Source: Paracoccus albus
GTDB lineage: Bacteria; Pseudomonadota; Alphaproteobacteria; Rhodobacterales; Rhodobacteraceae
Assembly (NCBI RefSeq): GCF_027913035.1
Contig: NZ_CP115775.1
Location: forward strand, 1,612,001-1,676,000
Direction: 5' to 3'
Length of the DNA: 64,000 bases
How positions within the stretch are numbered: position 1 is the first letter of the stretch; each line of letters starts with the position of its first letter. Below the pieces are notes generated by a model that saw only the letters and a list, made by a program, of their open reading frames with translations, did no database searches and was not told the DNA's origin. Below are positions 28,283 through 36,168 of the stretch, piece by piece. A program made the position numbers and the translations under genes.

Positions 28283-28981
28283 ATGAAACTGATCGTCGGA
28301 CTGGGAAATCCGGGCACGAAATATGCCGGCAACCGGCACAATATCGGCTTCATGGCGCTCGACCGGATCGCGTCGGATCACGGATTGTCACCGTGGCGGT
28401 CGCGTTTTCAGGGTGAGATTGCAGAGGGCCGCCTGGGTTCCGAGCGTGTCACTTTGCTGAAACCCGGCACCTTCATGAACCTTTCGGGTCAGTCGGTGGG
28501 CGAGGCGATGCGGTATCTGAAGATCGGCCCGGAAGACGTGATCGTGCTGCATGACGAACTGGACCTCGCCCCCGGCAAATGCCGCGTCAAGCTGGGTGGC
28601 GGTCACGCGGGCCATAATGGTTTGCGTTCGATCCACCAGCATATTGGCGAAGCCTATCACCGTGTCCGTCTTGGTATCGGTCATCCGGGGCACAAGGATC
28701 GTGTGGCAGGCTATGTTCTGTCGGATTTCGCCAAGGCCGACGCCGAATGGCTGGACGATCTCATGCGCGGTATTTCCGACGGGGCCGAGGCATTGGCGGC
28801 AGGTGACGGGCCGGGCTTTCAGAATAAGGTGGCGCTACGGGTCAATCCGGGTCGCGGAAAGCCGCAGGCGAACACGAAGCCGGTGCCGGACAAACCCGCC
28901 GCGAAGACAGGCGAACCGGAAGAAAAGCCCGCGCAAAGTTTCGCAGAAAAGCTTCAATCGCTGGCAAGCCGTTTCAGATGA
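28283..28981 (+). CDS. pth: Peptidyl-tRNA hydrolase
   Basis: A 232-residue Pth that frees tRNA from stalled peptidyl-tRNA. It shows GLGNPGTKYAGNRHNIGF with the catalytic His19, KPGTFMNLSG, and GGGHAGHNGLRSI. The C-terminal 35-40 residues form a charged Pro/Lys-rich tail beyond the usual roughly 190-residue core, seen in other alphaproteobacteria. The stop overlaps the next gene (ATGA). Confidence 0.96.
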   Translation: MKLIVGLGNPGTKYAGNRHNIGFMALDRIASDHGLSPWRSRFQGEIAEGRLGSERVTLLKPGTFMNLSGQSVGEAMRYLKIGPEDVIVLHDELDLAPGKCRVKLGGGHAGHNGLRSIHQHIGEAYHRVRLGIGHPGHKDRVAGYVLSDFAKADAEWLDDLMRGISDGAEALAAGDGPGFQNKVALRVNPGRGKPQANTKPVPDKPAAKTGEPEEKPAQSFAEKLQSLASRFR

Positions 28982-30012
28982 GCGATATTCGCACTGCATT
29001 CGACGATCAGGCACGGTCGTGCAGGCAGCTGGGTTCCGAGCTTACGGCGCGGATCGTCGAGACACTTGGCGAGGTGCTGAGCCACCATAACGGTGCTGTC
29101 GCGCAAAAGGTCCGTGGCTGGCAGGGCGATATCACCTCTCGGGGCCACTCGGTTCCGCTGCGGATGTCGGGTGCATTGCACGGGTTGGTTCTGGATGGCG
29201 CAGCACCCGATCTTGAGGTCGCTTACCGCAAAGGAGATGTTCCAGCCTCGCTGATCGCAGAGGTGCTTGTCACACATGAGTTGCGCATCCTTGACTGGCT
29301 GCAATTCGCGCCGCAGACGAATGAGGTTGGGCGATCCGCCGCGCTGATTGCCGCCGCCTCCTTCGCAATCGGGCAGTTAGACCACCCTCTGCCGCTGGCC
29401 TTGTCAGAGCTTGGGGCAAGCGCAGGGCTGAACCTGAACTTCCCTGATTACGCTCTGACGGTTGGCGGCAAGCGCATCGGTCCCGCCAATGCGCCGATTA
29501 CTCTGCAACCCGATTGGTCCGGTCCGTTGCCGGGTCACGCTCGCCTGCAAAGCGTGTCGCGGCGCGGCGTCGATCTTTCGCCCCTTGACCATACCGACCC
29601 GTTGCGGATGCGCGCCTATATCTGGCCCGATCAACCTGCACGGCTGGAACGACTGGATGCCGCAATCGCACATGCTGCCGATCACCCGCCCGAGCTTGAG
29701 AAGGGCGATGCATCGGACTGGCTGGAAACACAAATTTTATACAGACAAGGCGAATTAAGTTTCGTCTATCACACAGTTGCATTCCAGTATTTCCCCGCTG
29801 ATGTAAAGCGTCGCGTGACAGAGCGGCTGCAGCGCGCGGGCCAAGCAGCCACAGCCTCCGCCCCGCTTGCACATTTCTCGATGGAGGCGGACGAAGTCGC
29901 GGGCGGTGCTGCCCTGACGCTGGAACTCTGGACCGGTGATGCGCACAGATGGCATCTTGGCCGGGCCGATTTTCATGGCCGCTGGATCGACTGGCAGCCT
30001 CGGACATTATAG
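28978..30012 (+). CDS. DUF2332 family protein
   Basis: A 344-residue soluble protein of the DUF2332 family, which has a Rossmann-like core and no proven function. Family landmarks are the N-terminal FDDQARSCRQLGSEL, the SELGASAGLNLNFPDY glycine-rich loop near 140-156, and the C-terminal WHLGRADFHGRWIDW. The loop resembles SAM-binding motifs. It is translationally coupled to pth. Confidence 0.8.
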   Translation: MSDIRTAFDDQARSCRQLGSELTARIVETLGEVLSHHNGAVAQKVRGWQGDITSRGHSVPLRMSGALHGLVLDGAAPDLEVAYRKGDVPASLIAEVLVTHELRILDWLQFAPQTNEVGRSAALIAAASFAIGQLDHPLPLALSELGASAGLNLNFPDYALTVGGKRIGPANAPITLQPDWSGPLPGHARLQSVSRRGVDLSPLDHTDPLRMRAYIWPDQPARLERLDAAIAHAADHPPELEKGDASDWLETQILYRQGELSFVYHTVAFQYFPADVKRRVTERLQRAGQAATASAPLAHFSMEADEVAGGAALTLELWTGDAHRWHLGRADFHGRWIDWQPRTL

Positions 30013-30046
30013 CCTTCCGTTGGTCAGACATAACGAGGAAACCCAG

Positions 30047-30418
30047 ATGGAGCCATCACTGAACGTATTGGGCGGCCCGCTCGCCCCTTGCTCCACCAAT
30101 CCCTTGACCGGCTTCTTCCGCGATGGTTGCTGCAATACCTCTGCGCAGGATCAGGGCAGTCATACGGTCTGCGTCGTGGTGACGGCCGAATTTCTGGCGC
30201 TTTCGAAATATCTGGGCAATGACCTGTCGACGCCGCGCCCCGAATTCCGCTTTCCCGGTCTGAAGCCCGGTGATCGCTGGTGCCTGTGTGCCGCGCGCTT
30301 CCTGCAGGCAGCGCAGGAATTTGCCGCGCCGAAGGTCGTACTGGAGTCGACGCATGCACGCGCAAGTGATGTGGTGCCCCTGGAACTTCTGCGCGCCCAC
30401 GCCGCAGATCAGGCATAA
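30047..30418 (+). CDS. DUF2237 family protein
   Basis: A 123-residue protein of the DUF2237 family, starting MEPSLNVLGGPLAPCS, with conserved Cys residues in GFFRDGCCN and GDRWCLCAARFLQA and the strongly conserved VVLESTHARASDVVPLELL at the C terminus. Function is unknown. GAGGAA lies upstream of ATG 30047; the frame extends further 5' without a ribosome site. It follows DUF2332 by 34 bases and is probably in the same operon. Confidence 0.85.
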   Translation: MEPSLNVLGGPLAPCSTNPLTGFFRDGCCNTSAQDQGSHTVCVVVTAEFLALSKYLGNDLSTPRPEFRFPGLKPGDRWCLCAARFLQAAQEFAAPKVVLESTHARASDVVPLELLRAHAADQA

Positions 30419-30442
30419 CTTCGACGCATAACGGAGGAAGTC

Positions 30443-31042
30443 ATGCGCCTTACGCCTATCGCTGCGGCACTGTCCCTTTGCCTCGCCCTGCCCGCTGTCG
30501 CCCAGGAAAGCGCTACCCTTGAGGACGGCACGCACATCCGTCCGGATGATGCCGACAGGCTGTCGATGTTCGGCCAGCATTTCGCGGGCGCATTGCGGCA
30601 GGCATTTGCCGGCGGCCAGCCAGAGGATATCGCATCGCTCGTCGAAACCCTCAGCGGTCCGGCCATGTCCGCCGATGGGGCGACAGACGCGCTGCAAGGT
30701 GACTGGAAGTGCCGCACGATCAAGGCCGGAGAGACATCCCCGCTGGTTGTCTATGACAATTTCGATTGCCGGATTGATGGAACCAGTTTTGAGAAGACCT
30801 CGGGGTCACAACGGACGCGCGGCTCCCTTCACTTGGATTCCGAGCGCCTGATCTATCTCGGCACCGGATTCGTGCAGGGCAGCGATGTACCCGCATATGC
30901 GGACCTGCCCGCAGACCCGCTGAGCAGCACCGGCGCCGGCCAGATCTGGTCCGATGTCGCAATTGTCGAGGCGGTATCGCCCAACCGCGCCCGGATGATC
31001 TTCCCGGACCCGGCACTGGAATCGCAGATGAATGTCATCTAG
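30443..31042 (+). CDS. Exported DUF4893 family protein
   Basis: A 199-residue protein with a clear signal peptide (MRLTPIAAALSLCLALPAVAQ). The mature part fits the DUF4893 family: DADRLSMFGQHFAGALRQAF, then DWKCRTIKAG, YDNFDCRI and LGTGFVQGSDVPAYADLP. It is probably periplasmic, with two Cys that could form a disulphide. No function is known. It ends eight bases before the convergent trpB stop. Confidence 0.75.
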   Translation: MRLTPIAAALSLCLALPAVAQESATLEDGTHIRPDDADRLSMFGQHFAGALRQAFAGGQPEDIASLVETLSGPAMSADGATDALQGDWKCRTIKAGETSPLVVYDNFDCRIDGTSFEKTSGSQRTRGSLHLDSERLIYLGTGFVQGSDVPAYADLPADPLSSTGAGQIWSDVAIVEAVSPNRARMIFPDPALESQMNVI

Positions 31043-31050
31043 CTGACGCG

Positions 31051-32280
31051 TTAACCGCCCGCGTCGATCTCGACGCCCAGATGCTTGGCGACGGTGAAAA
31101 TGTCCTTGTCGCCGCGCCCTGAAAGATTCACGACCATCAGGTGATCCCTGGGCAAGCCAGGGGCGATCTTCTGGACATGGGCAAGCGCATGGCTTGGCTC
31201 CAACGCCGGAATAATCCCCTCGGTCCGGCACAGAAGCTGAAATGCCTCCAACGCCTCCTTATCGGTGACATAGACGTATTCCGCCCGGCCCTGATCGTGC
31301 AGCCAGGAATGTTCCGGCCCGATGCCGGGATAATCCAGACCCGCGCTGATCGAATGGCCATCGAGGATCTGTCCGTTCTCATCCTGCAGCAGATAGGTGC
31401 GATTGCCGTGCAGCACACCCGGACGCCCCCCGGCCAGAGAGGCGCAATGCTCCATCCGGTCATCGACACCGTGGCCTCCGGCCTCAACGCCGATGATCCG
31501 CACATCACGGTCGTCGATAAAGGGATGAAACAACCCCATCGCGTTTGAGCCACCGCCGATACAGGCAATCACGCTGTCAGGCAGACGCCCCTCGGCCTTC
31601 ATCATCTGATCGCGGGTCTCGCGCCCGATGACCGCCTGAAAATCGCGCACCATCGCCGGATAGGGATGAGGCCCCGCAACCGTGCCGATGCAATAAAACG
31701 TATCGCGCACATTGGTCACCCAGTCGCGCAGGGCATCGTTCATGGCATCCTTCAGCGTCCCCTTGCCAGAGGTCACTGAAACCACTTCTGCCCCCAGCAG
31801 CCGCATCCGGAACACATTGGGCGCCTGACGTTCCACGTCGGTCGCCCCCATGTAGACGATGCATTTCAGCCCGAAACGCGCACATACCGTGGCCGTCGCG
31901 ACCCCGTGCTGCCCTGCCCCGGTCTCCGCGATGATCCGCGTCTTGCCCATCCGTCGCGCCAGCAGGATCTGGCCGAGAACATTGTTGATCTTGTGGCTGC
32001 CGGTATGGTTCAGCTCTTCACGTTTCAGATAGATTTTCGCCCCGCCGAGCTCCTCCGTCAGGCGCGGTGCGTAATACAGCGGGCTGGGCCTGCCGACATA
32101 ATGCGCCCACAGATCGTCCATCTCGACCCTGAAGGCCGGGTCGCTCTTCGCCCGCCCATATTCCGCCTCCAGATCCAGAATCAGCGGCATCAGCGTTTCC
32201 GAAACGAAGCGCCCCCCGAATATCCCGAAGCGGCCCTGCTCGTCCGGACCCTGGCTGAGCGAATTGATGCGGTCGTCCAT
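31051..32280 (-). CDS. trpB: Tryptophan synthase beta chain
   Basis: This 409-residue PLP enzyme joins indole with serine. PLP-binding Lys97 lies in [10 protein letters not shown], and the phosphate-binding loop is [13 protein letters not shown] 32280 gives the normal length; the frame stays open upstream across the tRNA-Ser antisense, which is not coding. trpF, the usual neighbour in alphaproteobacteria, is not here. The gene is divergent from the tRNA, whose 3' side opens the accessory region. Confidence 0.96.
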   Translation of the reverse strand: MDDRINSLSQGPDEQGRFGIFGGRFVSETLMPLILDLEAEYGRAKSDPAFRVEMDDLWAHYVGRPSPLYYAPRLTEELGGAKIYLKREELNHTGSHKINNVLGQILLARRMGKTRIIAETGAGQHGVATATVCARFGLKCIVYMGATDVERQAPNVFRMRLLGAEVVSVTSGKGTLKDAMNDALRDWVTNVRDTFYCIGTVAGPHPYPAMVRDFQAVIGRETRDQMMKAEGRLPDSVIACIGGGSNAMGLFHPFIDDRDVRIIGVEAGGHGVDDRMEHCASLAGGRPGVLHGNRTYLLQDENGQILDGHSISAGLDYPGIGPEHSWLHDQGRAEYVYVTDKEALEAFQLLCRTEGIIPALEPSHALAHVQKIAPGLPRDHLMVVNLSGRGDKDIFTVAKHLGVEIDAGG

Positions 32281-32377
32281 ATCGGCCTCCTGTGCGATGG
32301 CATTGTCGTAACGAAGCGATGGCCGCGCGGCAAGCGGGCTTGCAGAGCGCTGAAACTCACGATAGCAGAGCGCAGTC

Positions 32378-32467
32378 GGAGGAGTGGCAGAGTGGTTTAA
32401 TGCACCGGTCTTGAAAACCGACGTGGGTGAAAGTCCACCGTGGGTTCGAATCCCACCTCCTCCGCCA
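32378..32467 (+). tRNA. tRNA-Ser (anticodon UGA)
   Basis: A 90-base class II tRNA. The acceptor stem GGAGGAG pairs with CTCCTCC, the anticodon loop is CTTGAAA (anticodon TGA), there is a long variable arm, the T arm is GTGGG-TTCGAAT-CCCAC, and CCA is encoded (32465-32467). It reads UCA codons. The accessory region starts right behind its 3' end. Confidence 0.97.
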
Positions 32468-32605
32468 ATATCTTCATGATGTTTATTTATTTTCATATAT
32501 TTAGTGCAAATTCTATCAAAAGAAGCCAACATTTTAACCCACATTCATGACAAGATTATAGTGGACGCCATTACGCTTACCCGGACACGACTTACAAGGT
32601 TAGTA

Positions 32606-32845
32606 TGTTGATTTTCGCTGAGAAGTGACCCGGTATTTTCACCGAGAACTGACCCACCTTTTATTATGTCTCTGCGGTCATTTTTTGGTCAATGCAGGGG
32701 TTTCCTTTCTCTTTTTCTCTGCGGCCTCTGAACTGGCTTTGTAACGGTAGCTGTCATTGCCGGTTTCAAAGATGTGGCAGCGGTGTGTAAGCCGGTCGAG
32801 CAGCGCGGTGGTCATCTTTGCATCGCCGAAGACCTTTATGATCCA
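32606..32845 (-). mobile_element. IS21-family element remnant (right end)
   Basis: At 32606 an IS21-type end begins with TGTTGATTTTCGCTGAGAAG, followed by a second related repeat (TTTTCACCGAGAACTGACCC, from 32636), as is usual for the multiple terminal repeats of this family. It is followed inward by the tail of istB on the minus strand. The element breaks off near 32845; istA, most of istB and the other end are missing. Confidence 0.75.
32678..32845 (-). pseudogene. istB: istB 3' fragment
   Basis: The minus strand encodes the last 50-55 residues of an IstB transposition helper ATPase: [20 protein letters not shown], then [13 protein letters not shown] and a lysine-rich tail to the TGA at 32678. 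Upstream of the Trp codon at 32843-32845 the similarity stops. The Walker motifs lie in the lost part, so it cannot function. Confidence 0.75.
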
Positions 32846-32988
32846 GCAGAGTGCCGGAACTACTTCAACGCTGCCGGATATGTCTCAAATTAATCTCGAA
32901 ACACTTTAGCTGGAACATCAACACCACGTCTAATTATCACGGCAATGATTACCAAATCCGTTCCAACTGACTGGGAGTAAAGTCGAAT

Positions 32989-33297
32989 TTAGAGTTCGTT
33001 CCGATGCAGGTCCTCTGAGATTTCAACTAACAGTAGTTCACGTTCCGAAGCGCCTCTCGCATGATTAAGCGCAGCCTGATACTCTGGACTATTGTAGCAG
33101 ACCTCCCCGGCGTCTAACGTTGAAAATTGTGCAACGACATTGCGCGGTCGCGCGTTGCCTTCGAGCTTTACCAAACGACCGCCGCGCGCCAAAAAGTGGC
33201 CACCATGTTTGGTTATTGCTGGACCGGCAAGTTCGGCATATTTTTTATATGCTTCGTCATCGGTGACGGTGACGTGAGCAATCCAGAGTGCAGGCAT
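32989..33297 (-). CDS. DUF1330 family protein
   Basis: A 102-residue ferredoxin-like-fold protein starting MPALWIAHVTVTDDEAYKKY, with GPAITKHGGHFLARGGRLVK and the conserved NSPEYQAAL late in the sequence. An excellent AAAGGAGG lies upstream of ATG 33297, so the gene is probably alive even though its neighbours are broken. Biochemical role is unknown. The preceding 140 bases (32846-32988) hold nothing I recognise. Confidence 0.85.
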   Translation of the reverse strand: MPALWIAHVTVTDDEAYKKYAELAGPAITKHGGHFLARGGRLVKLEGNARPRNVVAQFSTLDAGEVCYNSPEYQAALNHARGASERELLLVEISEDLHRNEL

Positions 33298-33364
33298 AGG
33301 ATACCTCCTTTTATAAGCGGGATTTTATAAGCAAAGCCGATTCTTATGCGTGTCGAGAACTCGT

Positions 33365-34356
33365 TCAAAGAGCTTCTGACAGTGTGATAATCGTTGTTCC
33401 TGTCGTTTCGCGGCGTTCAATGGCTCGATGGATGTCAGGCACATGTTCCAGTCGAACAACCTGTGAGATTTGAGAGGACACTAAACCTGATTTGATTGCA
33501 TCAAACAGACCGGCAGACATCTCCTGAACAATCCCGGAACGCCCACAAAAGTCGCCAACGTCGGCTTGGCAAGGAACACAGACCCATTTGCCGCCAGATC
33601 GGAAATCTCAAACTCGGTCACAGGACCGGAAGACTGCCCTTAGCTTACCAGCATCCCCAATGGCCGCAGGCAGGTCAGGGACTTCCCGAATGTATCAGCT
33701 CCGACAGAGTCGAATACCACATCGACACCCTGTCCATTGGTCATCTCCTGAACAGCAGTAGAAAAATCTGTCGTTTGATAATTAATGACATCGATCGCAC
33801 CGTTCCGACGGGCAATTTCTGTCTTTTCCTCATTACCAACGGTCGCAATAACCCGAGCACCGAGGCGAGAGGCCCAATTGCACAGACGAGATCCGACGCC
33901 TCCGGCGGCTGCGTGTATAAGTACCGTGTCGCCTTTCCGGGTGCACCATATCTTGTGGAGAGGATATTGGGCGGTACAACCTTTGACCATCGCGCCGGCT
34001 GCATCTCGAAAACTAATTTCATCGGGGAGTTTTACAACGCTCTTTGCTGCAATCAGGCGGTGCTCAGCGTAGGCGCCAAGATTCATTAAATAGGCCACGC
34101 GATCACCAGGAGAGATACCCACGACCCCCTCACCGACGGCTTCGACAATTCCAGCGCCCTCAACACCCACAATGGCTGGCAAGCGCGCGTTGCACTGACC
34201 TGTTTCAGATGTTCTATGATATATATCAATCAAATTGATTCCCGCCGTTGCCTGTCGCAACAGGATCTCTCCTGAGCTTGGCAGACCGGGATCGTAATCG
34301 AACAACTCCAAAACTTCAGGACCGCCCTTTCGGGTAATGCGAATGGCGTTTGACAT
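33365..34356 (-). pseudogene. Quinone oxidoreductase (MDR family) with stop and frameshift
   Basis: The gene starts MSNAIRITRKGGPEVLELFD at ATG 34356 with a good GGGGAGA site. It shows the MDR pattern GVEGAGIVEAVGEGV and AAAGGVGSRLCNWASRLGAR. After CLRPLGMLVS an in-frame TAA replaces a sense codon, yet homology continues in the same frame (GQSSGPVTEFEISDLAANGS) until about ATFVGVPG. There a one-base shift moves the rest into another frame (IVQEMSAGLFDAIKSG to TTGTTIITLSEAL, ending at 33365). Two independent lesions mark a pseudogene of a roughly 330-residue NADPH:quinone reductase. Confidence 0.85.
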
Positions 34357-34371
34357 TATTTGTCTCCCCAC

Positions 34372-34657
34372 GGAGGATTACTTACTCCCAGAAATTCAAA
34401 CGCAATAGAGCTGTCACGCAATTCCAGACCCCTTGTTGACAGCGAACTGGAAAATTGTGCGCACCAACGAACCCAGAAGAATTTGTAGACCCTGATCCAA
34501 AGCGGTTGCCTGACAAAGCTACATCGTTGGCTATGAAGTTGCTTGCGAAGCCGGGCGCGTAGTAATTGTTGATGGGTGCATCTGCTTCCTCCACCGCGAC
34601 CGGGCAGTAGTTGTCCATTACCCAGCTTTCGCCGCAAGGCTTGGAAATCAAATCTAT
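34372..34657. other. Unassigned stretch between pseudogenes
   Basis: 286 bases between the livM fragment and the oxidoreductase pseudogene. Open frames exist on the minus strand (for example 34382-34651, TTG start), but none resembles a protein I know and none has a ribosome site. In the normal order a livG-like ATPase gene would follow livM, so this is probably decayed coding DNA. Confidence 0.35.
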
Positions 34658-35135
34658 TCAATTGGATACTCCTTCATCCCAATCGCCTGTTTGATCGTCG
34701 CGCGCTCCCAAGTGCCGCCCAAAACGGCTCGCGAGAATTTCGCCAACCAACCCGCGCCGGAATAGTAACACGCAGACCATGAAGACAATGCCGGTCACAA
34801 TCGTCACCGGAAAATCGGAAGTAGCCAGATAGTTCTGCAAAGTCACAATGACCCCTGCACCGACAATAGGACCTGCCATCGTACCGATCCCGCCAAGAAG
34901 AGTCATAAGGATAACCTCGCCCGAGGCCTGCCAAGTCACATCAGTCAGCGTGGCGAATTGGAACACCAGCGCCTTGAGGCCACCAGCCAAGCCCGCCAGC
35001 ATCGCCGAGATTATGAAAGCCCCAAGCTTGTACCAAGCAACGGAATAGCCCAGCGAGGTCGCACGGGCTTCGTTTTCGCGAATAGACTTCAAGATCATCC
35101 CGAATGGAGAGTGGACGACGCGCCAGATTAGGGCC
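34658..35135 (-). pseudogene. livM fragment, branched-chain amino acid-type ABC permease, 5' lost
   Basis: About 155 residues of the C-terminal half of a LivM permease: ALIWRVVHSPFGMILKSIRE, the cytoplasmic EARATSLGY coupling loop, GVIVTLQNYLA and a final helix. Roughly the first 170-180 residues are absent; similarity ends near 35127-35140, where unrelated repeat-bearing DNA begins. LivM permeases in catabolic loci carry amides or aromatic acids as well as leucine, so the original cargo is unknown. Confidence 0.85.
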
Positions 35136-35180
35136 CCGCTACACACGAAGGGGTGCTATTTCGTCCCGGCATGTGCGTTC

Positions 35181-35389
35181 ACTTCCGACATGCGCAGTTC
35201 AGCAGCCCTTTCTGAAACGAAATGAGCATCGAGCAAGGCGGATTTTGCAACGGGTTGCACCGAAAACTGTCATTCGCTTCCGACATGCGCAGTTCTCAGT
35301 GAACCCGGAATGCAATGCCCCGCTTATTTTGTGACCGTATTCTAAACTGCCGTTATCACTTCAGGCACGGTTGCAACGGGTTGCACCGC
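35181..35389. repeat. Two interleaved direct repeats
   Basis: CTTCCGACATGCGCAGTTC occurs at 35181-35199 and 35276-35294 (95-base period). TTGCAACGGGTTGCACCG occurs at 35244-35261 and 35371-35388 (127-base period). They lie in a gene-free stretch (35136-35663) whose 3' part, about 35515-35580, is AT-rich. This may be the scar of a duplicated mobile element end. I see no gene here. Confidence 0.6.
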
Positions 35390-35663
35390 ATAGGAGTGGC
35401 GTCGTTCTTGGATGCACTGGCCCGATTCATTCAGTCTCGCCAGCATACATTGCTGTGAACGAAGGTCTGCCCCGGTTCACAAGCGTTTTTTCAATGGCAT
35501 GTTGGATGGCAGGTAGCATCAGAAATATATGAAATTATTCAATAAAATCAATGTATCATGGTGGAGGAAGTGTAACAAATACCGAACTCTCTCCCGTGTC
35601 GATGGCTTCGGCACGGGACCGCAGCGAAAATCTGCGCATCAACGAGGGACAGAAACACGGTCT

Positions 35664-36074
35664 TTAGCCGGAAGAGACGCTCGGCCCGCCCTGACCATCA
35701 TCCGCTCCCAACTGGCGAACGGCCACCAGAAGCTCCTCAATTGCGTGCTCTGCGGCCGCGAGCTTCACAGCCACCATCAGATCCTGCCGTCCCGCCAGCG
35801 CAAGGAATGTTCCCAGCACTTCGTCGGAGTGTCGGGCCAGCGAGACCAGGTGGTTACCGCTCGGACCGTACCGTCCGGCGAACCAATTCTTCACTGTCTT
35901 CTCGTTCGCCCCGGTCCAGGACGCCACAACCTTCGCCCCCGCCCTGCTGTCGCCGAGTGATCTGCGCAGCGCCGCTGCGATTTCGTCGGCGAACCCGTCC
36001 TCGGATTGCTGCCGACCGTTTCCACTATACCCGTTTTCTTTCGGAAAGAACTTGCCCTTTTTCGGAAACGACAT
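35664..36074 (-). CDS. Predicted DNA-binding protein, HTH
   Basis: A 136-residue protein starting MSFPKKGKFFPKENGYSGN at ATG 36074 (GGGAGG just upstream). The central ALRRSLGDSRAGAKVVASWT followed by GANEKTVKNWFAGRYGPSG looks like a helix-turn-helix in which TVKNWF is the recognition helix, then HLVSLARHSDEVLGTFLALA. Similar small proteins accompany integrative elements in alphaproteobacteria. It is divergent from the serine recombinase, across a 94-base gap, and could regulate it. Confidence 0.65.
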   Translation of the reverse strand: MSFPKKGKFFPKENGYSGNGRQQSEDGFADEIAAALRRSLGDSRAGAKVVASWTGANEKTVKNWFAGRYGPSGNHLVSLARHSDEVLGTFLALAGRQDLMVAVKLAAAEHAIEELLVAVRQLGADDGQGGPSVSSG

Positions 36075-36168
36075 TCCGGCCTCCCTCGCTTTACATGGAC
36101 CGGAGGGATTCAGCCCTGGATTCAGGCGGTTCGGATGGATTTGCCAGCAATACCGAGGAGATGCATGT

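Noticed and set aside
32281-32544. Long N-terminal extension of trpB, with an [13 protein letters not shown] sequence
   Set aside because: It is the antisense translation of the tRNA-Ser gene; trpB starts at 32280 with normal length.
34382-34651. 89-residue frame between livM and the reductase pseudogene
   Set aside because: TTG start, no ribosome site, no recognisable family; treated as decayed sequence.
35529-35960. 143-codon plus-strand frame before the recombinase
   Set aside because: Mostly antisense to the HTH gene and without homology.
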